This document shows, piece after piece, positions 18,829-29,602 of a DNA stretch of 64,000 nucleotides (position 1 is the first letter of the stretch; each line of letters opens with the position of its first letter). Below the pieces are notes generated by a model that saw only the letters and a list, made by a program, of their open reading frames with translations, had not been told where the DNA came from and ran no database searches. Source of the DNA: Anaerolineales bacterium (lineage in GTDB: Bacteria > Chloroflexota > Anaerolineae > Anaerolineales > UBA11858); the NCBI GenBank assembly GCA_016785015.1, contig JADHTJ010000005.1, positions 25,805 to 89,804 on the forward strand, read 5' to 3'. The translations under genes were made by a program, and so were the position numbers.

Positions 18829-18911
18829 CGATTCGGGGTTTCCATATCATGGTAGACTTCCCAAAATTTCGATCAAAACATTATTGGTAAAAACATGGAT
18901 TTGGAGATTTC

Positions 18912-20957
<2,046 letters not shown>

Positions 20958-20979
20958 TCAGTTAAGAGTGTGAGGATTC

Positions 20980-23400
20980 ATGCCCAAAAAGAAAGACCCT
21001 AACCTTCCCCTACCCCCAGAAGAAATTATCAAAGATTATCGACTAGCTTATAAGAGCCGCCAGGCTAGTTTAATTGGTCGCAGGGAAGTTCTAAGCGGCA
21101 AAGCGAAATTTGGCATATTCGGCGATGGCAAAGAAGTTATTCAACTTGCTATCGCTCGTTCATTTAAAAAGGGGGATTGGCGTTCGGGGTACTATCGTGA
21201 CCAGACCTGGATGTTCGCCCTAGGCGTATTAACTTACCAGGAATTCTTTGCCCAACTTTACGCTCATGCAGACGTCGAGGCTGAACCCGCCACCGCCGGA
21301 CGCTCGATGAATGCGCACTATGCTACTCGCTTCCTTGACTCTGAGGGAAATTGGCTCTCTCAAACGGAGGGTTTCAATGTTGCGGCTGATATATCCCCAA
21401 CGGGATCTCAAATGCCGCGTCTGGTTGGTTTAGCGTTTGCTTCCAATCTCTATCGCAATATCGAGGAATTGAAAAAAATTGACCAATTCTCAAAGGAGGG
21501 TAATGAAGTTGCCTGGGGAAGTATTGGTAATGCTTCTACTGCAGAGGGAATGTTCTGGGAGTCGGTCAATGCTATTGGCGTGCTCGGGGCTCCAGCCATA
21601 ATCTCTGTATATGATGATGGTTATGGCATTTCTGTGCCCAACCAATTCCAGATGGTCAAAGAGAATATCTCCGATATCCTGAGTGGCTTTGAGCGAGAGC
21701 CTTGCCCCGCAGAATGCTGCGAGCGCGGCTATGATATTTACAATGTGCGCGCCTGGGATTACGCTGCACTCCTCGATGTGTATGATGCTGCGGCCAATAC
21801 GGCCAGAGAATACCATATCCCTGCGCTTGTGCATGTCAGCGAGGCAACGCAGCCACAAGGCCACTCAACATCAGGCAGCCATGAACGATATAAAACCCAA
21901 GAAAGATTGGCATGGGAAGCCGATTTCGACTGCCTGGTCAAAATGCGAGCGTGGATGCTAAAAAACGACATCATCAGTGAAGAAGAACTCGCCGTATATG
22001 AAAAGGAAGACCGGAAATCAGTTGAAGAAGCCAGAGCCGCGGCTTGGGACGCATATATTCAACCGATCTTATCTGAGCTTGATGAAACAAAAAGATTATT
22101 GGATGACCTGTCTAAAGTTTCACCTGCTGGTGGGGAACTTTCGCGAATCAGTTTGCAATTGACCGCACGACCAAACCCTCTCCGTCGCGATATCCACAGC
22201 GCGTTGCACAACGCTTTACGCATCACACGCGCTGAAAATAATGCAACCAGGGACAAATTACTCACCTGGAAACAAGTGCATTACAAAAGTAATCAAGAAC
22301 GCTATAGCTCCCATCTCTACAGCCAATCGGATAAAACCGCTCTTGAGGTGGAAGAAATTGAACCTGTCTACAGAGATGATTCTGTCAATATCCCAGCCTT
22401 TGAAATCTTAAACGCTTGCTTCGATACAGCCTTGGCACGTGACCCTCGTGTGGTCGCTTTTGGAGAAGATGTCGGCCACCTTGGGGATGTCAACCAGGGC
22501 TTTCATGGCCTCCAGGAGAAGTATGGCTCCTTACGAGTAATGGACACAGGCATCCGAGAAGTTACTATCCTGGGGCAAGCCATTGGTCTTGCAATGCGCG
22601 GCATACGCCCAATCTGTGAAATCCAATATCTTGATTATCTTCTCTACGTATTACAGTTAATGTCCGATGACCTGGCAACCTTGCAGTGGCGTACAAAAGG
22701 CGGTCAAAAAGCCCCTGTGATCATTCGAACACGCGGCCACCGATTGGAGGGCATTTGGCATTCAGGTTCTCCCATGGCGGGTTTAATCCATCTGGTACGG
22801 GGTATGTATGTGTTAGTGCCACGCAATGCTGTCCAGGCTGCGAGATTTTATAATACTCTGTTGAAATCTGATGAACCGGGAATTATTGTAGAAGTTCTCA
22901 ACGGCTATCGTTTGCGCGAACGCCTGCCGAACAATATCGGCGAAATCACCACACCCCTGGGTGTACCTGAAATTTTGCGAACAGGCTCGGATGTCTCATT
23001 GGTCACATATGGAGCAATGTGCCGGATCGCCATTGATGCAGCGGAAAAGCTCAACCAGGTTGGCATAGATTTAGAGATTATTGACGTACAATCACTGTTG
23101 CCCTTCGATCGTCACAGCATAATCCTAGAGTCGCTTAAAAAGACCAGCCGCATCATTTTCGCCGATGAAGATGTCCCAGGCGGCACCACCGCCTATATGA
23201 TGCAGGAAGTTATTGAAAAACAGGCCGGCTACTATTGGCTGGATTCTGCACCTCGCACGCTGACTGCCAAAGCCCATCGTCCGGCTTACGGCTCCGATGG
23301 AGATTATTGGTCCAAGCCGAGTATTGAAGATATATTTGATGCCGTGTATGAAATGATGAGCGACGCTGATCCGGAAAGATTCCCGGCATTTTATCAGTAA
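20980..23400 (+). CDS. 2-oxoacid dehydrogenase E1, fused alpha and beta subunits
   Basis: Thiamine-diphosphate decarboxylase of a 2-oxoacid dehydrogenase complex. The alpha half covers about residues 1-450 and the beta half begins near IPAFEILNACFDTALARDPR, with VVAFGEDVGHLGDVNQGF and DTGIREVTILGQAIG. In the alpha half the diphosphate motif is GNAST-AEG...YDDGYGIS, where many homologues have GDGAT-SEG...NN. E1 alpha and beta are usually separate; the 806-residue fusion is known in several phyla. Followed by E2 and E3, giving a complete complex. Substrate (pyruvate or a branched-chain oxoacid) cannot be decided from sequence. Confidence 0.9.
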   Translation: MPKKKDPNLPLPPEEIIKDYRLAYKSRQASLIGRREVLSGKAKFGIFGDGKEVIQLAIARSFKKGDWRSGYYRDQTWMFALGVLTYQEFFAQLYAHADVEAEPATAGRSMNAHYATRFLDSEGNWLSQTEGFNVAADISPTGSQMPRLVGLAFASNLYRNIEELKKIDQFSKEGNEVAWGSIGNASTAEGMFWESVNAIGVLGAPAIISVYDDGYGISVPNQFQMVKENISDILSGFEREPCPAECCERGYDIYNVRAWDYAALLDVYDAAANTAREYHIPALVHVSEATQPQGHSTSGSHERYKTQERLAWEADFDCLVKMRAWMLKNDIISEEELAVYEKEDRKSVEEARAAAWDAYIQPILSELDETKRLLDDLSKVSPAGGELSRISLQLTARPNPLRRDIHSALHNALRITRAENNATRDKLLTWKQVHYKSNQERYSSHLYSQSDKTALEVEEIEPVYRDDSVNIPAFEILNACFDTALARDPRVVAFGEDVGHLGDVNQGFHGLQEKYGSLRVMDTGIREVTILGQAIGLAMRGIRPICEIQYLDYLLYVLQLMSDDLATLQWRTKGGQKAPVIIRTRGHRLEGIWHSGSPMAGLIHLVRGMYVLVPRNAVQAARFYNTLLKSDEPGIIVEVLNGYRLRERLPNNIGEITTPLGVPEILRTGSDVSLVTYGAMCRIAIDAAEKLNQVGIDLEIIDVQSLLPFDRHSIILESLKKTSRIIFADEDVPGGTTAYMMQEVIEKQAGYYWLDSAPRTLTAKAHRPAYGSDGDYWSKPSIEDIFDAVYEMMSDADPERFPAFYQ

Positions 23401-23441
23401 GCTGTTCACTGAACACAGATTGCTGACTACTGGAGAGCCCC

Positions 23442-24728
23442 ATGCCCACAAAAGTTACTGTCCCACTTCTCGGTGAAGGTATTGAAGAAGTCACCGTAGT
23501 AAACTGGCTTAAAGTTGAAGGTGACTCAGTAGAAGAATATGACGGCCTGGTAGAGGTTGAAACGGATAAAGTTGTCACAGAAGTTGTCTGCCCGGCATCA
23601 GGGATATTGCTGAAGATTGAAACTCCCAACGAGGGTGACTTAGTCAGGGTAGGAGAAATACTTGCGTGGATTGGGCAGCCTGGAGAAGAAATCTCGGATG
23701 ACACTACACATCCCGAGGCGGAAGCACTCGCGGGGGCCGATGTGCCGATCCTGAGCGAAGACGAAGGAGAAAAGGATACCCCAAAATCGGCACCCACCCC
23801 CGAGCCGAGTCCCGCACCTGCCCTGAGCAAAGTCGAAGGGAGTCCACCTTCGGGACGGGATTCATCCTTGGGCTTTATCTCACCTGTGGTAGCACGTATC
23901 GCTTCGGAACATACTATCAATCTAAACCAAATTTCTGGCACCGGTAGAGACGGGCGCATCACAAAAAATGATGTTTTGGCATACATCGAATCCCGGAGCA
24001 CGCCCATGCCCCCCAATTCCCCAGCTCCTGCACTCCCTGGCTCTATTATCCCCCATACGATCACTCGCAAACGCATCGCCGAGCACATGTTGATGAGCAA
24101 ACGTAATTCACCGCATGTGACCACCGTGATGGAAGCTGATTTGAGCAGCATAGTGGCACATCGTAAAGCCAATAAAGGTGCCTTTGCCCAAGATGGTACC
24201 CGGTTGACTTTCACAGCGTATTTTGTGTCTGCCACTGCGCAAGCGCTGAAAGCCTTCCCCTTGGTAAACTCATCCTGGACAGACGAGGGTGTCCTGCTTC
24301 ATCAAGAGATCAACATCGGAATGGCCACAGACCTTGGTGAAGAAGGGTTGATTGTCCCGGTGATCAAGAGCGCGGACGAATTATCCTTGTTAGGAATTTC
24401 CCGGGCAGTTAATGATCTTGCAAAGCGCGCCCGAACGAAAAAATTGGCGGCTACTGACGTTAAAGACGGCACTTTTAGCATCACCAATCATGGCGTTAGC
24501 GGATCGTTATTCGCTGCACCGATCATCAACCAACCCCAATGTGCCATTTTAGGTGTGGGTGCAATTAAGAAGCGAGTGGTGGTGATCACGGACGAAGTTG
24601 GGAACGACGCCATGGCCATTCGTCCAATGGTTTATCTGAGCTTGACTTTTGATCACCGCATCCTGGACGGGGCTGGCGCTGATCATTTTCTAGTGAAGGT
24701 GGTAGAATCCCTCGAGAATTGGAAATAG
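23442..24728 (+). CDS. dihydrolipoamide acyltransferase E2
   Basis: Core acyltransferase of the oxoacid dehydrogenase complex. One N-terminal lipoyl domain carries the lipoylated Lys in VEVETDKVVTEV. A Pro/Ala linker follows, then the E3/E1-binding domain (SPVVARIASEHTINL, GTGRDGRITKNDVL). The catalytic domain ends with LTFDHRILDGAGADHFL, containing the active-site His. The linker includes PAPALSKVEGSPPS, encoded by a CTGAGCAAAGTCGAAGG repeat that is elsewhere intergenic. Between E1 (41 bp) and E3 (63 bp). Confidence 0.93.
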   Translation: MPTKVTVPLLGEGIEEVTVVNWLKVEGDSVEEYDGLVEVETDKVVTEVVCPASGILLKIETPNEGDLVRVGEILAWIGQPGEEISDDTTHPEAEALAGADVPILSEDEGEKDTPKSAPTPEPSPAPALSKVEGSPPSGRDSSLGFISPVVARIASEHTINLNQISGTGRDGRITKNDVLAYIESRSTPMPPNSPAPALPGSIIPHTITRKRIAEHMLMSKRNSPHVTTVMEADLSSIVAHRKANKGAFAQDGTRLTFTAYFVSATAQALKAFPLVNSSWTDEGVLLHQEINIGMATDLGEEGLIVPVIKSADELSLLGISRAVNDLAKRARTKKLAATDVKDGTFSITNHGVSGSLFAAPIINQPQCAILGVGAIKKRVVVITDEVGNDAMAIRPMVYLSLTFDHRILDGAGADHFLVKVVESLENWK

Positions 24729-24791
24729 ACAACGACTGCGCGGCGAGTGCCGTGGCAGTTTTATTTTGCGATAAAGAACAAGGAGAATTCC

Positions 24792-26189
24792 ATGAGCAAT
24801 TATGACGTTATCGTCATCGGCGCGGGCCCGGGGGGTTATGTTGCCGCCATCCGTGCTTCTCAATTAGGATTGAAAACCACAGTTATTGAAAAAGAATTTC
24901 TTGGCGGGGTCTGCCTGAATATCGGCTGTATTCCATCGAAGTCATTGCTGAAAAATGCTGAAGTTGCGCATTTATTGCGCACTGGAAGCCGCACATTTGG
25001 TTTTTCTTTCGATAATCTTGAACTGGATTTCAGCGCGGCAGTCAAACGCAGTCGCCAAGTTTCAGGGCGCCTGACCAAAGGCGTGGGCTTCTTAATGAAG
25101 AAGAATAACATCGACGTTCACATGGGCACAGCCAAACTGACGGCAAGAGACACGGTCGAAGTGACCGATGAAGAGGGGCAGATCCAGGAACTGAAGGCAA
25201 AGAATATCATTGTGGCCACTGGCGCCAGCCCCTTCATCATCCCTGGCGTGGAAATAGATGGAGAAAGGGTTGTCACTTATCGAGAAGCTATTCTCCAGGA
25301 TAAGTTGCCAGAGTCGGTGATCATCGTCGGTTCTGGGGCGATCGGCGTGGAATTTGCTACTGTATGGAACTCCTATGGTGCAGATGTGACTATCGTCGAG
25401 ATGCTGCCGCGATTGGTGCCTCTCGAAGATGAAGAAGTCAGTGCAGAATTAGGCAAAGCTTTCAAAAAGAGCAAGATCAATGCCCTGACAGGCCACAAAG
25501 TAGAATCAATTACGACTACCAAGAAAGGTGTCCAAGTGGTGGTTTCCAACGAAGATGGTGAACAAACTTTGGAAGCCGAGCAAGCCCTGATGGCCATTGG
25601 TTTCAGGCCAAATATTGGTGGGATTGGGTTGGAAGAAGTCGGTGTTAAACTGAATGATGGCGGCGCCATCGAAATTGATGCGCGCATGGCCACCAACATT
25701 CCAGGCATATGGGCTATCGGCGATGTGACAGCAAAATTGATGTTGGCTCACGTCGGCTCAGCACAAGCAATGATCTGTGCTGAAAATATTGCAGGGGTTG
25801 AGACCAATACCCTGGATTACGAGATGATGCCGCGCGCTACTTATTGTCATCCCCAGGTAGCTTCTTTCGGCATTACAGAAGAACAAGCTAAAGATCGCGG
25901 CTATGAGGTCAAAGTGGGACGCTTCCCCTTCCAGGCCAATGGCAAAGCCTTGGGATTGGGTGAATCAGCTGGCTGGGTCAAGATCATCTCTGATGCAAAG
26001 TACGGCGAAATCCTGGGTGCTCACATGATCGGCCCCGAGGTTACCGAACTGCTTCCAGAACTGACTATCGCTCAAATGATGGAGCTGACCGCGGCGGAGA
26101 TCGCCCGTAACGTGCACGCTCACCCCACCTTAAGCGAAGCACTCATGGAAGCGGCGCATAGCGTAGAAGGTCACGCCATTCATATCTAA
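24792..26189 (+). CDS. lpdA: dihydrolipoamide dehydrogenase E3
   Basis: FAD enzyme that re-oxidises dihydrolipoamide and reduces NAD. Starts at the ATG at 24792 after AAGGAGAATTC; the longer frame lacks a start signal. Shows the FAD motif [18 protein letters not shown], the redox disulfide [16 protein letters not shown], the NAD motif [27 protein letters not shown], and the C-terminal His-Glu pair in [14 protein letters not shown]. 465 residues, normal. Completes the E1-E2-E3 operon. Confidence 0.96.
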   Translation: MSNYDVIVIGAGPGGYVAAIRASQLGLKTTVIEKEFLGGVCLNIGCIPSKSLLKNAEVAHLLRTGSRTFGFSFDNLELDFSAAVKRSRQVSGRLTKGVGFLMKKNNIDVHMGTAKLTARDTVEVTDEEGQIQELKAKNIIVATGASPFIIPGVEIDGERVVTYREAILQDKLPESVIIVGSGAIGVEFATVWNSYGADVTIVEMLPRLVPLEDEEVSAELGKAFKKSKINALTGHKVESITTTKKGVQVVVSNEDGEQTLEAEQALMAIGFRPNIGGIGLEEVGVKLNDGGAIEIDARMATNIPGIWAIGDVTAKLMLAHVGSAQAMICAENIAGVETNTLDYEMMPRATYCHPQVASFGITEEQAKDRGYEVKVGRFPFQANGKALGLGESAGWVKIISDAKYGEILGAHMIGPEVTELLPELTIAQMMELTAAEIARNVHAHPTLSEALMEAAHSVEGHAIHI

Positions 26190-26290
26190 GAACAAAATTA
26201 AACACAGATGACACGGATGAACTCGGATATTTTATTGATGATCCCTATTCATCCGTTTTTTTTGCTTGGTGAGATTTGCAGGAGGTCAAA

Positions 26291-26509
26291 ATGTTGAGAC
26301 AAGATTTAATTCAACAACTAAATGATGCAAGAATCAAACTTGATACTGCTTTGGAAAACATCGATCCTCAAACCGAACTCAACCCAGGCTTGATGGTCAA
26401 AGATATGTTAGCCCATATCTCGGCCTGGGATGAAGTATGCGTTGATTCCCTGCGCATCCATGCTGGAGGAGAAGAGCATGTCGAAGAAATTGAAAGTATT
26501 TTAAGGTGA
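26291..26509 (+). CDS. small DinB/DfsB-like protein, short
   Basis: 72 residues from an ATG preceded by a strong AGGAGGT. The helix RQDLIQQLNDARIKLDTALE and the KDMLAHISAWDEV segment resemble the first two helices of DinB/ClbS/DfsB four-helix proteins, including the conserved His. Family members are usually about 150-170 residues, so this is a natural short form or a truncated gene. The stop overlaps the next gene's possible start, so they are probably translated together. Function unknown. Confidence 0.6.
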   Translation: MLRQDLIQQLNDARIKLDTALENIDPQTELNPGLMVKDMLAHISAWDEVCVDSLRIHAGGEEHVEEIESILR

Positions 26510-26514
26510 TGCGA

Positions 26515-27849
26515 ATGGAAACACAAAACCAATCATCAATCTACCAACGACCCGTCGAGTTACTGCAGAAACTTGTTCAATTTGATACAACCAACCCACC
26601 TGGAAACGAAATTGAGTGTATTTCATATATCAACAACCTGCTGCAAGATGCAGGCTTCGAAACAACGTTTCTTAGCAAAACACCTCAACGCCCAAATTTA
26701 ATCACGCGTCTTAAAGGACGTGGGGAAGCTCCACCCTTGCTTCTCTATGGACATGTCGATGTCGTCACTACAGCTAACCAACAATGGACACATCCCCCCT
26801 TCGAGGGAAAAATCGTAGACGAATATATTTGGGGGCGGGGAACATTGGATATGAAGGGTGGCGTGGCAATGATGTTAGCCGCTCTGCTGCGCGCCAAAGC
26901 TGAAAAATTAGCACCAGCCGGGGATATTGTATTGGCTGTGCTGAGCGATGAAGAAAATGGCGGTGATTACGGCGCCAAGTTCTTGGTGGAGGAGCACCCG
27001 GAGCAATTTGAAGGGATTCGCCATGCTTTGGGAGAATTCGGCGGATTTACGTTGCATATAGCTGGAAAACGTTTTTATCCCATCCAAGTTGCAGAAAAAC
27101 AGATTTGTTGGATGAAAGCAACGGTGAAAGGGCAAGGCGGTCATGGTTCATTACCGGTGAGCGGCGGGGCAATGGCTAAGTTATCAAAATTCCTGCTTCA
27201 ATTGGACAAACACTGGTTGCCAACTCATGTAACCCCCGTCACTGAGATGATGTTCAGTTCAATCGCATCGAACGTTGGCGGTTTGACGGGGTTAATTCTT
27301 GGTCAATTGACTAATCCCGCAATGACTGATCGTGTTCTGAAGCTGTTAGGAGCGCGTGGCAATTTGTTCTCTCCATTGCTCCATAATACTGTCAGCCCAA
27401 CGATCTTGCATGCCAGCGATAAGGTTAATGTGATCCCCAGTGAGGTTTCCGTTGAATTGGACGGACGGCTGCTTCCAGGCTATTCTCCCGAAGACATGAT
27501 CAATGAATTGCGTACAATCGTTGGAAATGATGTTATCTTCGAGGTAATCCGCTACGATCCAGGTCCGTCCGAATTTGATTTGGGCATGTTCAACACACTT
27601 AAGGAAATCTTAGTCGAAGCTGATCCTGGCAGTGTACCTATACCATTCCTGATGTCTGGCGTCACCGATGGACGCTTTTTCTCGCATTTGGGAATTCAGA
27701 CTTACGGCTTTATCCCCATGAAGCTGCCAGAGGATTTCAACTTTTCTGAATACATCCATGCCGCAGACGAACGCATCCCTGTGGAAGCGGTTGAGTTTGG
27801 CGCAAACGCAACCTTTCAAGCATTGAAAAGATTTGGGAATAACTTTTAG
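26515..27849 (+). CDS. M20 family metallopeptidase/deacylase
   Basis: Dizinc hydrolase of the M20 group (ArgE/DapE/ACY1/CPG2). Metal and catalytic residues are visible in LLLYGHVDVV, WGRGTLDMKGGVAMM and VLSDEENGGDYGAKF, with a dimerisation domain in the middle and a C-terminal His region. AAGG at 26503 precedes the ATG at 26515 by eight bases; GTG 26506 and ATG 26509 are in-frame alternatives. About 445 residues. Substrate is probably an N-acyl amino acid or dipeptide but cannot be named. Confidence 0.88.
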   Translation: METQNQSSIYQRPVELLQKLVQFDTTNPPGNEIECISYINNLLQDAGFETTFLSKTPQRPNLITRLKGRGEAPPLLLYGHVDVVTTANQQWTHPPFEGKIVDEYIWGRGTLDMKGGVAMMLAALLRAKAEKLAPAGDIVLAVLSDEENGGDYGAKFLVEEHPEQFEGIRHALGEFGGFTLHIAGKRFYPIQVAEKQICWMKATVKGQGGHGSLPVSGGAMAKLSKFLLQLDKHWLPTHVTPVTEMMFSSIASNVGGLTGLILGQLTNPAMTDRVLKLLGARGNLFSPLLHNTVSPTILHASDKVNVIPSEVSVELDGRLLPGYSPEDMINELRTIVGNDVIFEVIRYDPGPSEFDLGMFNTLKEILVEADPGSVPIPFLMSGVTDGRFFSHLGIQTYGFIPMKLPEDFNFSEYIHAADERIPVEAVEFGANATFQALKRFGNNF

Positions 27850-27854
27850 AAGGA

Positions 27855-27889
27855 GGTTGCACTTGCGATACAGTGCAACCCATTTTATT
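27855..27889 (+). terminator. terminator after M20 gene
   Basis: Perfect 9-bp stem GGTTGCACT / AGTGCAACC followed by CATTTTATT, directly after the stop and before the convergent lipoprotein gene. It could serve both strands. Confidence 0.7.
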
Positions 27890-27896
27890 AGAAAAC

Positions 27897-28904
27897 CTAG
27901 TCTGTTAGAGTCAAATCCCCCCAGGTCATAGGTAGGGTAAGTTTCCTGGTGCTGACATTGGAGATCATACTCTGCTGCACAGACTGCCCTCCAAGATCGT
28001 TATCTGAAACCGAAAATGCGAACCCGAAATGCTGGCCTTTGTAGGGATTCACACCAAACACACTCCATGGGATGGCTAATTCGATATGGTAGCCATTGGC
28101 GGTAGGCAATATGCCTATCTGCACCTGAGAACGCGATCCTTCTACATTGGTTGGAAACCAAAGGTAAGCCTCGGGGTTGTTGCCCTTGCTCGTAAAGCCG
28201 GGTGACACGCCTAACTGGTAATCGTCATAACTCAACGTGTTCAAATAAAAATCTCCCCCCACGTTGGTATCCAACAAGATTTCGACGCTATCGCCCTTGA
28301 AGAGATTCTTACCGGTCTCGTTTTGCTGATAGAACTCATCTTTGACTCGGGCGCCTACATACATATACGTCGTGTCCCAACCGACCATGACATTGGCTGT
28401 GAGATCGGCTTCATCACTGATCTTGTCGGCCCCATAAACCGCTGTCCCTGCCGGATAAATCCCCAAACTCCAATCGCTCAAATCTCCATTGATATTGGGA
28501 GGGCTACTCATATGAACCGCGGCGATGCTTGTTCCCGCGCGCATACCAGGACCCGCGTATGAGACTGTGGGAGTCAGAGTGATTGTCGGCACGGGCGTGT
28601 CCGTTGGCAAAGGTGTATCAGTTGGAATTGGCGTTTGAGTTGGCGTCGGAGTTTCGGGCGTTGGGCTGGCCACCTCCGCCCCGGACTGGATGCTTGCCCC
28701 TTGGCCTTCGACTGTGAGCGTGGGGAGCATTTCGGTGGGCGTCGGCTGGCTTGTTTGCAGAATATCGATGATCGCAGTGCGAGTTAAATCTGGCGTTGAT
28801 GTGGGAATGCCAACCGGTGCAGGGCTGCCATAATAACTGCATGCCAGGACACTCAGTATCAGCAATGCTACAACTAAGGTAATTTTTTGTTTAGGAGAAC
28901 CCAT
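27897..28904 (-). CDS. lipoprotein with Thr/Pro linker and CBM9/DOMON-like domain
   Basis: Exported lipoprotein. The signal peptide ends in the lipobox LSVLAC. A long Thr/Pro-rich linker follows (about residues 28-115, TPTPTQTPIPTDTPLPT). The C-terminal 200 residues form a beta-sandwich resembling carbohydrate-binding CBM9/DOMON domains (start INGDLSDW; then DLTANVMVGWDTTYMYVGAR, SVEILLDTNVGGDF, IELAIPWSVFGV). It probably binds sugar or haem at the cell surface; ligand unknown. AAGGGAAG precedes the ATG. Confidence 0.82.
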   Translation of the reverse strand: MGSPKQKITLVVALLILSVLACSYYGSPAPVGIPTSTPDLTRTAIIDILQTSQPTPTEMLPTLTVEGQGASIQSGAEVASPTPETPTPTQTPIPTDTPLPTDTPVPTITLTPTVSYAGPGMRAGTSIAAVHMSSPPNINGDLSDWSLGIYPAGTAVYGADKISDEADLTANVMVGWDTTYMYVGARVKDEFYQQNETGKNLFKGDSVEILLDTNVGGDFYLNTLSYDDYQLGVSPGFTSKGNNPEAYLWFPTNVEGSRSQVQIGILPTANGYHIELAIPWSVFGVNPYKGQHFGFAFSVSDNDLGGQSVQQSMISNVSTRKLTLPMTWGDLTLTD

Positions 28905-29028
28905 ATGTACTTCCCTTGTGAAGTGTATGCAAACTAGGAACAGAATTCTTAGAATAGATTATACGTTACACGATTCGTGCCTGATATTGCCCAAAGGTAC
29001 TACGTATTTCGCTTGAATTACTAAATCA

Positions 29029-29174
29029 TGTTACGCAGTAAAACAAAAGAAGCAACCGTTCTCCCTCATCCTAACCTTCTCCCAAAGGGAGAAGGGAAAA
29101 AGTCCCCTCTCCCTTTGGGAGAGGGCGGAGGGTGAGGGTAGGTTTGACTCTCAATAGTCCACTTTTGCCTAACA
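29029..29174. repeat. MITE-like repeat, copy 2 (TGTTACGCAGTAAAA family)
   Basis: Near-identical to 13474-13623: the same left end, the same two CTCTCC-type hairpins, and a right end TTTTGCCTAACA. A further TGTTAGGCAAAAGTA copy of the end sequence follows at about 29190, as if a second element had been trimmed. Confidence 0.7.
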
Positions 29175-29314
29175 TGAGTTACTAACTGATGTTAGGCAAA
29201 AGTAGCGAGGTATCCTGGACATAGCAGAGAGATTTTCTTTAAGTTGCGTAGCATCAATTACCAAAATGTTATCTGGATCAATGGAAATTACCGTAAGATA
29301 CTCCCTTACAACAG

Positions 29315-29341
29315 AAAAAGGCGGCCATCTGGCCGCCTTTT
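29315..29341 (-). terminator. terminator of the 6S-like RNA
   Basis: AAAAAGGCGGCC - ATCT - GGCCGCCTTTT, an 8-9 bp GC stem with A/T tails on both sides, so it works in either direction. It follows the 3' end of the candidate 6S RNA on the minus strand. Confidence 0.8.
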
Positions 29342-29361
29342 GAGTTCTGCTTGACAGCAGA

Positions 29362-29532
29362 AACCCCACCATGCCGTGTGCAACTAAGTTTTGAACCTGC
29401 TTTCGCAGGTATTGGCCTTCATCGGTAGATCCACCTTGGCCGAAGCCTATCGCGTCACTAACGTAATATCAGGCCAGAAAAAAGTAAGTGTTGGCTCAAA
29501 ACGCATGTGCTGCATCACGAACACAGCAGGGC
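29362..29532 (-). ncRNA. ssrS: probable 6S RNA
   Basis: RNA that would bind the sigma-70 holoenzyme and tune transcription with growth phase. The minus-strand transcript begins near GCCCTGCTGTGTTCG, and its first 13 bases can pair with GGCATGGTGGGGT at the 3' end. The next arm, GTTTTGAGCC, pairs with GGTTCAAAAC over ten pairs. A GNRA hairpin CCTGC-GAAA-GCAGG sits on the 3' side, as in 6S central bubbles. GTGTTCG and TTGAGCC are recurrent 6S sequence blocks. A -10 TATAAA lies at 29539-29544, and a small hairpin (29344-29361) plus a strong terminator follow. No tRNA-like or ORF explanation fits. Downstream of asnS. Confidence 0.7.
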
Positions 29533-29602
29533 ACAATTTTTATACCATAAAAGAAATTCCATGGGAAGGTACGTTTGTTCTATCCGGAGAATTTCTAATG
29601 TT

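Noticed and set aside
23210..24235. 341-residue ORF antisense to E2
   Set aside because: Lies wholly opposite the clearly conserved E2 gene; low-complexity composition and no homologous motif.
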